Virus record (IMG/VR): IMGVR_UViG_3300046331_000080
Location: 1-39,215 of that record
Strand: one strand, 5' to 3'
From: a virus
Length of the DNA: 39,215 nucleotides
Both the position numbers and the translations under genes were made by a program. The notes beneath the pieces are model-generated. The model made no database searches, had not been told where the DNA came from, and saw only the letters and a list, made by a program, of their open reading frames with translations. How positions within the stretch are numbered: the first letter of the stretch is position 1; the number at the start of each line of letters is the position of its first letter. This document shows, one piece after another, positions 19,835 through 28,393 of this stretch.

Positions 19835-21811
19835 ATGGCTGAAAATTACGAAGATAATAAAGAATATGAAGTAACAGAATCTGATAAAGAAATTGTTAGC
19901 TTTGTTGTTGGTCACTGTGACAAGTGGCGTGATCATCGTGATGTAAACTATCTAAGTAACTGGGATGAATACGAAAGATTATTCCGTGGTATCTGGGCTA
20001 GTGAAGACAAGATGCGTGAGTCAGAGAGATCGCGTATTGTAACACCAGCACTACAGCAAGCTATTGAAGGTAAGCAAGCTGAGATTAGTGAAGCAGTGTT
20101 CGGACGTGGTGAGTTCTTTGATGTTGTTGATGATCGTGTTGATCAAAACCCAGCAGACGTAGAACTTACTAAGCAACAAATGCATGAAGACTTCAAACGA
20201 AGCAAGATTAAGAAGTCATTAGACAATGTAATCCTACTTGGTGAGTTATTTGGTACAGGTATCGGTGAGATTACTATTAAAGATACGACTGTATTAGCCC
20301 CAGCTACCCAACCTATTCCCGGTGCTCAGGTAGCAGCTATTGGTGTACAAGAAACTAAACAGTTCTTAGTAGAACTAAACCCTATTCACCCACGTAACTT
20401 TCTTATCGAACCTAATGCACGTACAGTAGAAGATGCTTTAGGTGTAGCTATTGAAGAATATATGTCATTTCATACGATTGTTAAGGGTATGGAAGATGGT
20501 ATTTATCGTAAATGTGATATTACTCCTAGCTATGCTACGACAGATATTGAAAGAACACAAGAAGATGTAAACTATCAAGACGGTAAACTACGTGTTATTC
20601 GTTACTATGGTTTAGTTCCTCGTGAGTATCTAGAGCAATTAGAGAATGAAGAAGGTGAAGTAGTTGATTTATTCCCTGAAGACTCAGCAATGGATGACTA
20701 TGCTGACTTAGTTGAAGCTATCGTAGTGATTGCTGATGACGCACACCTTCTAAAAGCTGAAGCTAATCCTTATATGATGAAGGATCGCCCAGTAGTAGCA
20801 TACCAAGCTGACTCAATGCCCGGTAGATTCTGGGGTCGTGGTACAGCTGAGAAGGGCTACAATATGCAGAAAGCTATTGATGCTCAGATCCGTGCTCACT
20901 TAGACAGTTTAGCCCTAACTACTGCACCTATGATGGCTATGGACGCTACTCGTCTACCACGTGGTGCTAAGTATGAAGTTAAAGCAGGTAAGAATATGCT
21001 TGTTAATGGTAATCCTAATGAGATTATGATGCCGTTTAAGTTTGGTAACACTGATCCAGCTAATATGCAGACAGCTCAGACATTCCAGTCTATGCTTTTA
21101 CAAGCTACAGGCACTATGGACACAGCATCTATGCCTTCACAGGTAGCCGGTGGTGAAGCTTCTGGTGCAGGTTTGTCGATGGCTTTGTCTGGTTTGATGA
21201 AGAAGAACAAGCGTACTTTGATTAACTTCCAAGAAGACTTCTTGATTCCGTTTATTCAGAAATCAGCTTGGAGATTCATGCAGTTTGACCCTGAAAGATA
21301 TCCAGTTCAAGACTTCTTGTTCCTACCAGTATCTTCTATGGGTATGGTTGCACGTGAATACGAACAACAACAGATGGTTGGCTTGATGCAGACTTTAGGA
21401 AGTAGCCCTATTACTCCAGTATTGCTACAAGGTATCATTAAATCATCTAGCTTATCAAATCGTGAAGAAATTATTACTCAACTTCAGCAGATGTCTCAGC
21501 CAGATCCACAAGCACAGCAAGCTCAGATGCTTGATATGGCTCTTAAAGAGGCTTTGGTACAGAAAGCTCAGGCAGAAGCTGCTAAAGCTATGGCAGAGGC
21601 TCAAAAAGCCGGTGCTGAGGCTCAGGTAATTCCCGCTGAAGCCCAAGCTAAGTTAATCGCTGCAGCTTCTAAAAACACAGCTGATCCAATGGCTGATGAG
21701 TTTGAAAAGCGTATGGCTTTAGCAGATCGTTTGATTAAAGCAGAAGATATTAAATCAAATGAACGTATTGCTACTATGCAAATGCAAAATAAATCTATGA
21801 ATATGCAATAA
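19835..21811 (+). CDS. Portal protein
   Basis: A 658-residue head-tail connector ring subunit, sitting at the capsid vertex for DNA entry and tail attachment. The podovirus portal layout is visible: an acidic N-terminus, the FRGIWASEDKMRESERSRIV region, a wing with VVAYQADSMPGRFWGRGTAE and MQKAIDAQIRAHLDSLALTT, and a C-terminal Ala/Gln-rich coiled coil (KAQAEAAKAMAEAQKAGAEA) that would form the barrel inside the head. AAAGGAAA lies about 10 nt before the ATG. A promoter follows immediately. Confidence 0.92.
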   Translation: MAENYEDNKEYEVTESDKEIVSFVVGHCDKWRDHRDVNYLSNWDEYERLFRGIWASEDKMRESERSRIVTPALQQAIEGKQAEISEAVFGRGEFFDVVDDRVDQNPADVELTKQQMHEDFKRSKIKKSLDNVILLGELFGTGIGEITIKDTTVLAPATQPIPGAQVAAIGVQETKQFLVELNPIHPRNFLIEPNARTVEDALGVAIEEYMSFHTIVKGMEDGIYRKCDITPSYATTDIERTQEDVNYQDGKLRVIRYYGLVPREYLEQLENEEGEVVDLFPEDSAMDDYADLVEAIVVIADDAHLLKAEANPYMMKDRPVVAYQADSMPGRFWGRGTAEKGYNMQKAIDAQIRAHLDSLALTTAPMMAMDATRLPRGAKYEVKAGKNMLVNGNPNEIMMPFKFGNTDPANMQTAQTFQSMLLQATGTMDTASMPSQVAGGEASGAGLSMALSGLMKKNKRTLINFQEDFLIPFIQKSAWRFMQFDPERYPVQDFLFLPVSSMGMVAREYEQQQMVGLMQTLGSSPITPVLLQGIIKSSSLSNREEIITQLQQMSQPDPQAQQAQMLDMALKEALVQKAQAEAAKAMAEAQKAGAEAQVIPAEAQAKLIAAASKNTADPMADEFEKRMALADRLIKAEDIKSNERIATMQMQNKSMNMQ

Positions 21812-21816
21812 AGTAC

Positions 21817-21845
21817 TTGACTTTTGAGTAAAAGTATGTTATAAT
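21817..21845 (+). promoter_or_regulatory. Sigma70-type promoter ahead of scaffold/capsid genes
   Basis: TTGACT (21817-21822), 17-nt spacer, TATAAT (21840-21845) with an extended TGT. The spacer ends TAAAAGTATGT as in the 17.4-kb promoter, and both have AAAGTAC before the -35. It starts 6 bp after the portal stop. Confidence 0.88.
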
Positions 21846-21891
21846 AGTTTCACCATATCACATATTAACTCCAAAGTCAAGGAAAAAGTTA

Positions 21892-22137
21892 ATGAATAGA
21901 GAACTACAAGATTACTACGAAGAACGATTTTCAATGTGTTCTTCTACAGGCTGGAAACAACTCATTGAGGATGTTCAGCTAATGAAGCCTGAAGTAGAAA
22001 GCATCAAAGGTGCTAATACTTTGGAGCAGTTACATTTTAAGAAGGGTGAGTTATCAATTATTAATTGGTTACTTAACCTAGAAGGTGCAAGCAGAGAAGT
22101 CTACGACCAACTCCAAGAGGAGAAGGACAATGAGTAG
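21892..22137 (+). CDS. Hypothetical protein, 81 aa
   Basis: A helical 81-residue protein (MNRELQDYYEERFSMCSSTG ... YDQLQEEKDNE) with the element LEQLHFKKGELSIINWLLNL in the middle. An AAGGAAAA box precedes the ATG. It is the first gene after the second plus-strand promoter and overlaps the zinc-ribbon gene by 8 bp. Similar small helical proteins occur next to portal/scaffold genes in other podoviruses, but no function is known to me. Confidence 0.68.
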   Translation: MNRELQDYYEERFSMCSSTGWKQLIEDVQLMKPEVESIKGANTLEQLHFKKGELSIINWLLNLEGASREVYDQLQEEKDNE

Positions 22138-22363
22138 AAGAATGTTTGACTTTCGTTGTGAGAACAAACATAACACTGAACGATTCGTGGATGAAACGGT
22201 AACCGTTGTTGAGTGTTGTGAATGTGGTGACACAGCTAGTAAGGTAATTACTGGATGTGGCATATACCTTGAACCTTTCTCAGGGGATCACCCATCGAGT
22301 TATGACCGGTGGAATCGTGTTCGTGCAGAGAAGCTGGTTCAGGAGCAAAAGCGTAACTCATAA
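22130..22363 (+). CDS. Small zinc-ribbon (FmdB-like) protein, 77 aa
   Basis: The protein from MSRRMFDFRCENKHNTERFV has metal ligands C10, H14, C29 or C30, and C32 (ECCECGD), followed by ASKVIT, as in FmdB-type putative regulatory zinc ribbons. The ATG at 22130 has GGAG upstream; an in-frame ATG at 22085 lies inside the preceding gene. Its C-terminus is basic (RWNRVRAEKLVQEQKRNS). Such proteins are frequent just upstream of scaffold genes; their role is not established. Confidence 0.75.
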   Translation: MSRRMFDFRCENKHNTERFVDETVTVVECCECGDTASKVITGCGIYLEPFSGDHPSSYDRWNRVRAEKLVQEQKRNS

Positions 22364-22426
22364 GTGTGCTCTTGACACCGAGTTATTTTTAAGAATCCTA
22401 GAATCGCATAGCGACAGGAGATACAA

Positions 22427-23245
22427 ATGGCTGAATTTATCGAACTGCAAGACGAAGAATCATTTAACGAAGACAACACTACTAGTATTAATGAGACCCC
22501 AGAGGGTAACTCTCAAGATACACAAGAAGAGGTTGTAATACCAAGTAAGTATCAAAACAAATCCCTAGAGGAAATTGTTAAGATGCATCAAGAAGCTGAG
22601 AAGCTTATTGGTAGACAAGCCCAAGAAGTAGGTGAAGTCCGTAAGTTAGCTGATGAATTGATTAAGCAACAACTCGAAAAGAAGGTAAAACCTTCAGATG
22701 ATTTTCAGCCAGTGGCTCAAGAGTTTGATTTTTTTGACGACCCTAAAAAAGCTGTCAATCAGGCTGTGGAGAATAATCCAGTTCTCAAACAAATGCAAGA
22801 GCAACTAGTTCGCCAAAAGCAAATAGAAGCTTTAGCAGTTATTGAGAAGAAGCATCCTGATTTTGTAAACGTAGCACAGAGTTCTGAATTCAATGATTGG
22901 ATTGAAGGCTCTAAAGTACGTAAGCAATTGTATCAAGCAGCAAATAACTATGACTCAGATGCAGCACTAGAGTTGTTAGATACCTACAAATCCTTAAAAG
23001 GGATTCGAGAGCAGACTATCCAGTCAGCTGACGAAGGTGTTAAACAAGTCGGTGATCAGCAAAGACGACAAGCTATTAAAGCAGCAGGGGTACAGACCGG
23101 TGGTACAGGTGAATCAACAAAGCCAACTTACAGATATGCAGATATTATGAAGATGATGATGTATGACCGTGAACAGTACAACACAAGAGCCGATGAGTTC
23201 TTGCAAGCGTACCAAGAAGGTCGCATCAAAGGTCGACCAAATTAA
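22427..23245 (+). CDS. Scaffolding protein
   Basis: An acidic, highly helical 272-residue protein directly before the capsid gene. Landmarks: a low-complexity acidic N-terminus (LQDEESFNEDNTTS), KYQNKSLEEIVKMHQEAEKL (a segment typical of podoviral scaffolds), long coiled-coil stretches, and a basic C-terminus (YQEGRIKGRPN) likely to bind capsid protein. It would guide procapsid assembly and leave before maturation. GGAG precedes the ATG. The 63 bp upstream hold a TTGACA without a matching -10. Confidence 0.9.
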   Translation: MAEFIELQDEESFNEDNTTSINETPEGNSQDTQEEVVIPSKYQNKSLEEIVKMHQEAEKLIGRQAQEVGEVRKLADELIKQQLEKKVKPSDDFQPVAQEFDFFDDPKKAVNQAVENNPVLKQMQEQLVRQKQIEALAVIEKKHPDFVNVAQSSEFNDWIEGSKVRKQLYQAANNYDSDAALELLDTYKSLKGIREQTIQSADEGVKQVGDQQRRQAIKAAGVQTGGTGESTKPTYRYADIMKMMMYDREQYNTRADEFLQAYQEGRIKGRPN

Positions 23246-23264
23246 TTAACTAGGAGATTTAAAA

Positions 23265-24170
23265 ATGGCATTAGGATCAGGACATCAAACAATTACAACT
23301 GCAGCTAAGTTTATTCCAGAAGTATGGAGCGACGAAGTTGTAGCCACTTACAAAAAGAGCTTGGTAGCAGCAAACCTTATCAAGAAGATGAACTTCAAAG
23401 GTAAAAAGGGTGACGCAGTACACATCCCTAAACCGGGTCGTGGTTCAGCTAACGCTAAGTCAGCTAACGCACAAGTAACATTAAACACAGATACAGCAAC
23501 TGAAGTTATTGTTAACATCGATCAACACTGGGAATTCTCAGTAATGATTGAAGATATCGTAGCTGCACAATCTTTAGCTTCTATGCGTCAGTTCTACACT
23601 GATGACGCTGGTTACGCTTTAGGTCGTAAAGTAGATTCATTGATCCTTGAGTTGGGTCGTGGCGTTAACGGTGGTGATGGTACAGCTGCTTACACAGGTG
23701 CTTACTCAGGTGCTGACGGTACAACTGCTTACACAGGTACAGCTGGTGCATTAACTGATGCAGCTATTCGTCGTTCAATTCAACGTTTAGATGACAACGA
23801 TGTACCAATGGACGGTCGCTTCTTGATCGTTCCACCATCAACACGTAACACATTGATGGGTATCCAGCGTTTCACTGAGCAAGCTTTCGTTGGTGAAGCT
23901 GGTTCAAGCAACACAATCCGTTCTGGTGAAGTAGGTAACGTGTACGGTATTCCAGTATTCGTAACTTCTAACGCTGACGCAGCAACTGACGGTGATCGTA
24001 TTTGCTTGTTAGGTCACAAAGACTTCGCAGTTCTAGTTGAGCAAATGGGTGTTCGTACACAGACTCAATACAAACAAGAATATCTAGGTGACTTGTTCAC
24101 TGCAGATACATTGTTTGGTGTTAAAGAGTTGCGTGACGGTTCAGCAATCGCTTTAGCAGTACCAGCTTAA
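23265..24170 (+). CDS. Major capsid protein
   Basis: The 301-residue shell protein, identified by position after the scaffold, codon-optimised appearance, and HK97-fold-like sequence: FIPEVWSDEVVATYKKSLVA near the start, IDQHWEFSVMIEDIVAAQSL in the middle, RFLIVPPSTRNTLMG, and VYGIPVFVTSNADA toward the end. A glycine/threonine-rich segment at about 138-160 repeats the unit DGT-x-AYTG and may be a surface loop. A strong terminator follows 10 bp after the stop, as expected for the most abundant late product. AGGAG precedes the ATG. Confidence 0.93.
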   Translation: MALGSGHQTITTAAKFIPEVWSDEVVATYKKSLVAANLIKKMNFKGKKGDAVHIPKPGRGSANAKSANAQVTLNTDTATEVIVNIDQHWEFSVMIEDIVAAQSLASMRQFYTDDAGYALGRKVDSLILELGRGVNGGDGTAAYTGAYSGADGTTAYTGTAGALTDAAIRRSIQRLDDNDVPMDGRFLIVPPSTRNTLMGIQRFTEQAFVGEAGSSNTIRSGEVGNVYGIPVFVTSNADAATDGDRICLLGHKDFAVLVEQMGVRTQTQYKQEYLGDLFTADTLFGVKELRDGSAIALAVPA

Positions 24171-24180
24171 TAGCATGATT

Positions 24181-24206
24181 GATCCCTCTTCGGAGGGGTC
24201 TTTCTT
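24181..24206 (+). terminator. Intrinsic terminator after the capsid gene
   Basis: Stem GATCCCTC (24181-24188), UUCG tetraloop (24189-24192), stem GAGGGGTC (24193-24200), then TTTCTT. Eight pairs including one G-T, and an exceptionally stable loop. The T-tract is interrupted by a C, so partial readthrough to the tail genes is plausible. Confidence 0.85.
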
Positions 24207-24220
24207 AAGGGCTCTACGGA

Positions 24221-24235
24221 GTCTTTAATAAAGAC
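24221..24235 (+). other. Small hairpin before the 49-codon gene
   Basis: GTCTTT-AAT-AAAGAC forms a 6-bp hairpin with a 3-nt loop. It immediately precedes the AAGGAG ribosome-binding site of the next gene, so it may act as a transcript-end stabiliser or tune initiation. Confidence 0.4.
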
Positions 24236-24247
24236 AAGGAGTTTCAC

Positions 24248-24397
24248 ATGGCTAAGTTCAGAGATACCGCTACAGGTAATACATTTGAGTTCACCTCAGA
24301 TCATGACATTCAATCAATGCGTAAGCACCCAGAGTATACAGAAGTAAAAGAAGAAGTAAAACAACCTAAGAAAACTAAGCAATCAGAGGAAGTTTAA
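24248..24397 (+). CDS. Small hypothetical protein, 49 aa
   Basis: A 49-codon frame starts MAKFRDTATGNTFEFTSDHD and ends in a Lys/Glu-rich tail (KKTKQSEEV). AAGGAG lies 7 nt before the ATG, and the stop abuts the ATG of the fibre gene. Short proteins of this kind, with a beta-hairpin N-terminus (aromatic, F-T-S) and charged tail, sit after capsid genes in many podoviruses. Function unknown; perhaps a minor head protein. Confidence 0.72.
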   Translation: MAKFRDTATGNTFEFTSDHDIQSMRKHPEYTEVKEEVKQPKKTKQSEEV

Positions 24398-26479
24398 ATG
24401 GCTATTTATCGTGGAGCAGGTGGTGCTGGTGATGCAGTAGCTGATTCTTCAAGTGAAGCAATTATAACTGTCCAAGCTAAGAATGAAGCGTTGGCTGCTC
24501 AAGCTGCTGCTGAGGCTGCAAGAGATGCTGCTCAACTAGCAGAGACTAACGCAGAATTAGCTGAAACTAATGCAGAGACTGCAGAGACTAATGCTGAAAC
24601 AGCTGCGACAACTGCAACAGCTGCTAAAGATATTGCTGTTACACAAGCTACTAATGCTGGTTATTTAGCTTATGATGCTAGTGTATCTGCATCTAATGCA
24701 GCTGCCTCGGCTTCTAGTGCTAATACTTCAGCATCAAGTGCTAGTACTTCTGCTTCTGCTTCAGCAACATCAGCAACTAATGCTGCCACTTCGGAAACTG
24801 CTGCAAGTAATTCAGCTAGTGCAGCTGCAACTTCTGCTACAAACGCTGCTTCTTCAGCATCTTCAGCAAGTTCTTCAGCATCTACAGCAACAACTAAAGC
24901 TTCTGAAGCTTCTACCTCTGCAAGTAATGCAGCAGCATCTGAAGCCAGTGCTTCAAGTAGTGCAACAACTGCCAGTACTCAAGCAGGCATAGCTACAACT
25001 AAAGCTTCTGAAGCATTGACTTCTGCTAATAACGCATCAACTTCTGCAAGTACAGCAACTACACAGGCTTCTAATGCAAGCACATCAGCAACTAATGCAG
25101 CATCTTCAGCATCAAGTGCTTCTACATCAGCAAGCAATGCATCAACTTCAGCATCAAACGCAGCAAGTTCTGCAACTGCAGCAGCAGCTAGTTTTGATTC
25201 TTTTGATGATAGATATCTAGGAGCTAAAACTTCAGACCCTACTGTCGATAACGATGGTAATACTTTAATCACAGGTGCTCTGTATTTCAGTACAGGTGAT
25301 CAGATTATGAAAGTATATACAGGCACTTCTTGGTTAGCTGCCTTTGCTTCATTGTCTGGTGCTCTAATTGCAACTAACAATCTATCAGACTTAGCAAGTG
25401 CTTCAGCAGCTAGAACAAACATTGGTTTAGGTAATGTAACAAACGAATCTAAAGCTACGATGTTTACTGATCCAACATTTACAGGGTTAGGTCACTTTAC
25501 TAACGGTGTACAGATAGATGGTAACTTAACAGTATCTGGAACAACTGTAACTATTAATGCTACAGACTTAGCTATTGAAGATAACATGATTTATCTTAAC
25601 AACGGCTCTGCTGTAACAAACCCAGACTTAGGTATCGCAGGTAACTATAACGATGGTACATATCGTCATGCAGGATTCTTCAGAGATGCTACTGATGGTC
25701 GTTGGAAAGTCTATAAGAACTATACACTAGAACCAGACGCAACAGCTTTCATTGACACAAGCCATTCATCTTTTGCTTTGGCTGATATGCAAGCAGATAA
25801 CTTCTACGGTGCTTTAACTGGTAACGTAACAGGTAACGTAACAGGTGATGTGTCAGGTAATGCAGGTACGGTTACTAACGGTGTATATACATCAGGTAGC
25901 TATGCAGATCCTTCATGGTTAACAAGTCTTGCTGAGACTAAAGTATTGCCTGTTCAGACAGGAAACTCAGGTAAGTACTTATCAACTAACGGTACTTCAA
26001 CTTCTTGGCAGAACGTACCAGCAGGTTATACAGATTCTAATGCAAGAGCTGCTATCTCAAGTACTGCTCCAGTTTCATACTCATCATCTACTGGTGTTAT
26101 TAGTATGGCTGCTGCATCTACCTCAGCTGATGGATATCTAACATCTACTGACTGGAATACATTTAACGGTAAGTATTCTACTGGCGGTGCTTTAGGTACT
26201 CCTTCTAGTGGTACATTAACTAACTGTACAGGTTACACATACGCTAACTTATCAGGTACTGTTCCTACGTGGAATCAGAATACTACTGGTTCTTCAGCTT
26301 CTTGTACGGGTAACTCTGCGACAGCTACAACTTCAACTAGATTAGCATCAACTAACTGGGTTGTTGAAGAATCAGGTGGTGTTTTACACTTTAAACATGG
26401 TGGAGTTAGTAAAGCTAAACTAGACTCATCAGGTAACTTTACTTGTATTGGTAACGTAGTAGCTTACGGAACAATATAA
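24398..26479 (+). CDS. Tail fibre protein with Ala/Ser-rich trimeric shaft
   Basis: A 693-residue fibre. A short head domain (MAIYRGAGGAGDAV) is followed from about 28 to 265 by a low-complexity, coiled-coil-like shaft built from short repeats of A, S, T, N and E (for example AETNAETAETNAETA, later SNASTSASNAASSA). Then come DDRYLGAKTSDPTVDNDGNT, a beta-helical or beta-prism region with NLTVSGTTVTINATDLAIED, repeated LTGNVTGNVTGDVSGN, and a C-terminal GGVLHFKHGGVSKAKLDSSG. It would trimerise and reach toward the host receptor. The DNA of the shaft is itself repetitive. Confidence 0.88.
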   Translation: MAIYRGAGGAGDAVADSSSEAIITVQAKNEALAAQAAAEAARDAAQLAETNAELAETNAETAETNAETAATTATAAKDIAVTQATNAGYLAYDASVSASNAAASASSANTSASSASTSASASATSATNAATSETAASNSASAAATSATNAASSASSASSSASTATTKASEASTSASNAAASEASASSSATTASTQAGIATTKASEALTSANNASTSASTATTQASNASTSATNAASSASSASTSASNASTSASNAASSATAAAASFDSFDDRYLGAKTSDPTVDNDGNTLITGALYFSTGDQIMKVYTGTSWLAAFASLSGALIATNNLSDLASASAARTNIGLGNVTNESKATMFTDPTFTGLGHFTNGVQIDGNLTVSGTTVTINATDLAIEDNMIYLNNGSAVTNPDLGIAGNYNDGTYRHAGFFRDATDGRWKVYKNYTLEPDATAFIDTSHSSFALADMQADNFYGALTGNVTGNVTGDVSGNAGTVTNGVYTSGSYADPSWLTSLAETKVLPVQTGNSGKYLSTNGTSTSWQNVPAGYTDSNARAAISSTAPVSYSSSTGVISMAAASTSADGYLTSTDWNTFNGKYSTGGALGTPSSGTLTNCTGYTYANLSGTVPTWNQNTTGSSASCTGNSATATTSTRLASTNWVVEESGGVLHFKHGGVSKAKLDSSGNFTCIGNVVAYGTI
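24480..25190 (+). repeat. Degenerate codon-level repeats in the fibre shaft
   Basis: The stretch is built from near-identical short units rich in GCA, TCT, ACT and AAT triplets, such as GCATCAAGTGCTTCTACATC variants. The reading frame is conserved while the unit length varies. Such DNA can change length by slippage or recombination, altering the reach of the fibre. Confidence 0.6.
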
Positions 26480-27633
26480 TGGCTTTACCAGCATCCGGTA
26501 CAATAGCAATCTCACAAATCTCTACAGAGCTAGGTAGAGCTTCTACAGCTAATACTAGCTTAGGAGAGACAGACTCAAGAAACTTAGCTGGTGTACCTAG
26601 TGGTACTATTGCAATGAGTAACTTCTATGGGAAGTCTGGAGCGTTTTCATTTACTATATCATCTCACCAAGCTAATGCAAACTTAAGAACTCTAGCTGTT
26701 AACGCAGGATGGAATCAATCTTCTGCTGTAATAGCTACTCTTGCTTCCGGTTATTATATTTATTCAACAGACATTAATACACCTGCTTTAACTATTAATG
26801 GTTCGTTCCCCGGTGGTGTGACTTTAGTTAATAACGGTTACATTATGGGTATGGGAGGGCACGGCGGTGGTTCATATTGGCTAACAACTTCTTCAAATAC
26901 TTATGTTCTTACTTCTGCTTATGAACAATCTGGCGGTGGAAATGCAATTTCTTTAGGTGTGTCTTGTACAATACAAAATAATTCGTATATAGCAGGTGGA
27001 GGCGGAGGCGGCGGTGGTGGTGCAGGTAATTCTTCTTCTAATATAAACGCTATAACTGTTTTAGGTGGTGGTGGTGCGGGTGGAGGACAAGGAGGAACAC
27101 ATAAAAACAGAGCTGAAAACGTGTCCCCTGCTATGGAAAGTTATGTTTATGGTGGTGCTGGTGGATCAATAGGTTCTTCTGGATCAAATGGTGTAGCACC
27201 TTCTTATAGTACAGCATCAGGAGGTGGTGGTGGAAGGGTTTTACCCGGAACAAGAGCAGCTACTGTATATACTGCTTGGGGGACATCTAATTCAACATCT
27301 GGATATGGTGGAGAAGGCAATATCGCAGGCGGTAATAGTTCCTTTGTGGCAGGCACAGGAGGGACAACTTATGCAGGTCAAGCTATTGCAGGATTAGGCG
27401 GTCAATCAGGTGGTTCAGGTGGTTCTTCTACAGGTTCTGCTTATGGTTTTTTTAACCATGCAGGCGGAGGAGGTGGTGGTTGGGGTTCTTCTGGAGGTTC
27501 AGGAACTGGTAGAAATTCTTATTTAGGAATTTCAGGTACTTATACTGGTTCAAGTGGAGGAAAATGTGTTCATTTAAACGGTTATTCTATTACATGGGCA
27601 GCAACAGGAACTAGATATGGAGCAATATCTTAA
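26479..27633 (+). CDS. Glycine-rich tail tip/adhesin protein
   Basis: The N-terminus (MALPASGTIAISQISTELGR, then NLAGVPSGTIAMSNFYGKSG) is a common phage tail-protein module that docks to a fibre. After a beta-rich middle, residues 130-384 carry many polyglycine tracts (AGGGGGGGGGAGN, GGGGAGGGQGG, GGAGGSIGSSG), like the glycine-rich adhesin tips of T4-type fibres, which form a sandwich of polyglycine helices with variable receptor-binding loops. The ATG overlaps the fibre stop. Receptor binding is inferred from this resemblance. Confidence 0.82.
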   Translation: MALPASGTIAISQISTELGRASTANTSLGETDSRNLAGVPSGTIAMSNFYGKSGAFSFTISSHQANANLRTLAVNAGWNQSSAVIATLASGYYIYSTDINTPALTINGSFPGGVTLVNNGYIMGMGGHGGGSYWLTTSSNTYVLTSAYEQSGGGNAISLGVSCTIQNNSYIAGGGGGGGGGAGNSSSNINAITVLGGGGAGGGQGGTHKNRAENVSPAMESYVYGGAGGSIGSSGSNGVAPSYSTASGGGGGRVLPGTRAATVYTAWGTSNSTSGYGGEGNIAGGNSSFVAGTGGTTYAGQAIAGLGGQSGGSGGSSTGSAYGFFNHAGGGGGGWGSSGGSGTGRNSYLGISGTYTGSSGGKCVHLNGYSITWAATGTRYGAIS

Positions 27634-27875
27634 TGGAAATTAAATATGCATTATTAAATCCAGCAGATGGGCAATATCAAATGTTTATTACTGAAGATGA
27701 AGTAAAAACTGAACTATTAAAAAGAGCTTTATCATTTTACATTTCTCATGCTCACGGTGTTTTATATTCAAAAGTAACAGTAGATGAAAACGGATGGGAA
27801 GAATGGGCTGCTGTTGATAGTGTTAAAGAAACAGATTGTGATACGGTTTCTAAATATATACAAGAACAATTATGA
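27633..27875 (+). CDS. Hypothetical protein in the fibre module, 80 aa
   Basis: An 80-residue, acidic, mixed alpha/beta protein (MEIKYALLNPADGQYQMFIT ... SKYIQEQL). One-base overlap with the adhesin gene and ATGA with the next. Small proteins directly following adhesins are often fibre-assembly chaperones; that is a positional inference. No motif recognised. Confidence 0.62.
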   Translation: MEIKYALLNPADGQYQMFITEDEVKTELLKRALSFYISHAHGVLYSKVTVDENGWEEWAAVDSVKETDCDTVSKYIQEQL

Positions 27876-28393
27876 TTATTCCTGACACTTGGAACTCTAC
27901 TGAAGAGTTTGCTAAATGGTATGTAGACAATGGATTACCTTTCATGCCTCCAGTAGGTGTTGAAGTGTTTAACTCTGATGATGCTACTGCATTCTGTATG
28001 TTTAGAAAAGGACAGTTTCAGGTTGAGTTATACCTAATATTCCCTCAACCGTATGTACCTATTCATGAACACCCGGGAGTAGAAGTAATAGAAACACCTG
28101 TAATGGAAGGTGTTGTAACATTGATACCTACTTTAAAAAGTGGTCAATCTCACGGTCAAGGTATTAGAGATAATGCACAAGAAAGAGGATACCCTTTAGT
28201 ATCTGTTCAAAGATGGCATCCTAAACTGACACCTACTACAGTAGCTACTCAGTGGAAGGGTAAGACAGTAGGGGTGAAACATGAAGCACTTATTAGAAGA
28301 TTTAATCCAAATGCTTTTATACATGAAGGATATGCAGATACAACAAAGACAATGGATTACTTAGAGGAATTAAAAAATGCCACGAATTCTTGA
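27872..28393 (+). CDS. Cupin-like protein, 173 aa
   Basis: The segment LYLIFPQPYVPIHEHPGVEV (54-72), with H65, H67 and E71, resembles the metal-binding first motif of the cupin barrel (H-x-H followed by E); a later H116 in RWHPKLTPTT could complete the site. Strands flank it on both sides. Phage relatives occur in fibre cassettes, with activity unknown to me. It could be a metal-dependent enzyme modifying a sugar or protein side chain, or a structural barrel. It overlaps its neighbours by 4 and 17 bp. Confidence 0.6.
   Translation: MIIPDTWNSTEEFAKWYVDNGLPFMPPVGVEVFNSDDATAFCMFRKGQFQVELYLIFPQPYVPIHEHPGVEVIETPVMEGVVTLIPTLKSGQSHGQGIRDNAQERGYPLVSVQRWHPKLTPTTVATQWKGKTVGVKHEALIRRFNPNAFIHEGYADTTKTMDYLEELKNATNS

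Noticed and set aside
22364-22426. TTGACA at 22372 as a promoter for the scaffold gene
   Set aside because: No acceptable -10 at 16-18 nt; TAGAAT lies 21 nt away. A full promoter exists at 21817.
24672-24992. Leucine/glutamine-rich frame inside the fibre gene, and a minus-strand frame at 24979-25272
   Set aside because: Both are shadows of the Ala/Ser-repeat codons; no ribosome-binding site and extreme low complexity.
24480-25190. CRISPR array or diversity-generating retroelement target
   Set aside because: Repeats are in-frame coding units without spacers, and there is no reverse transcriptase or template repeat in the window.
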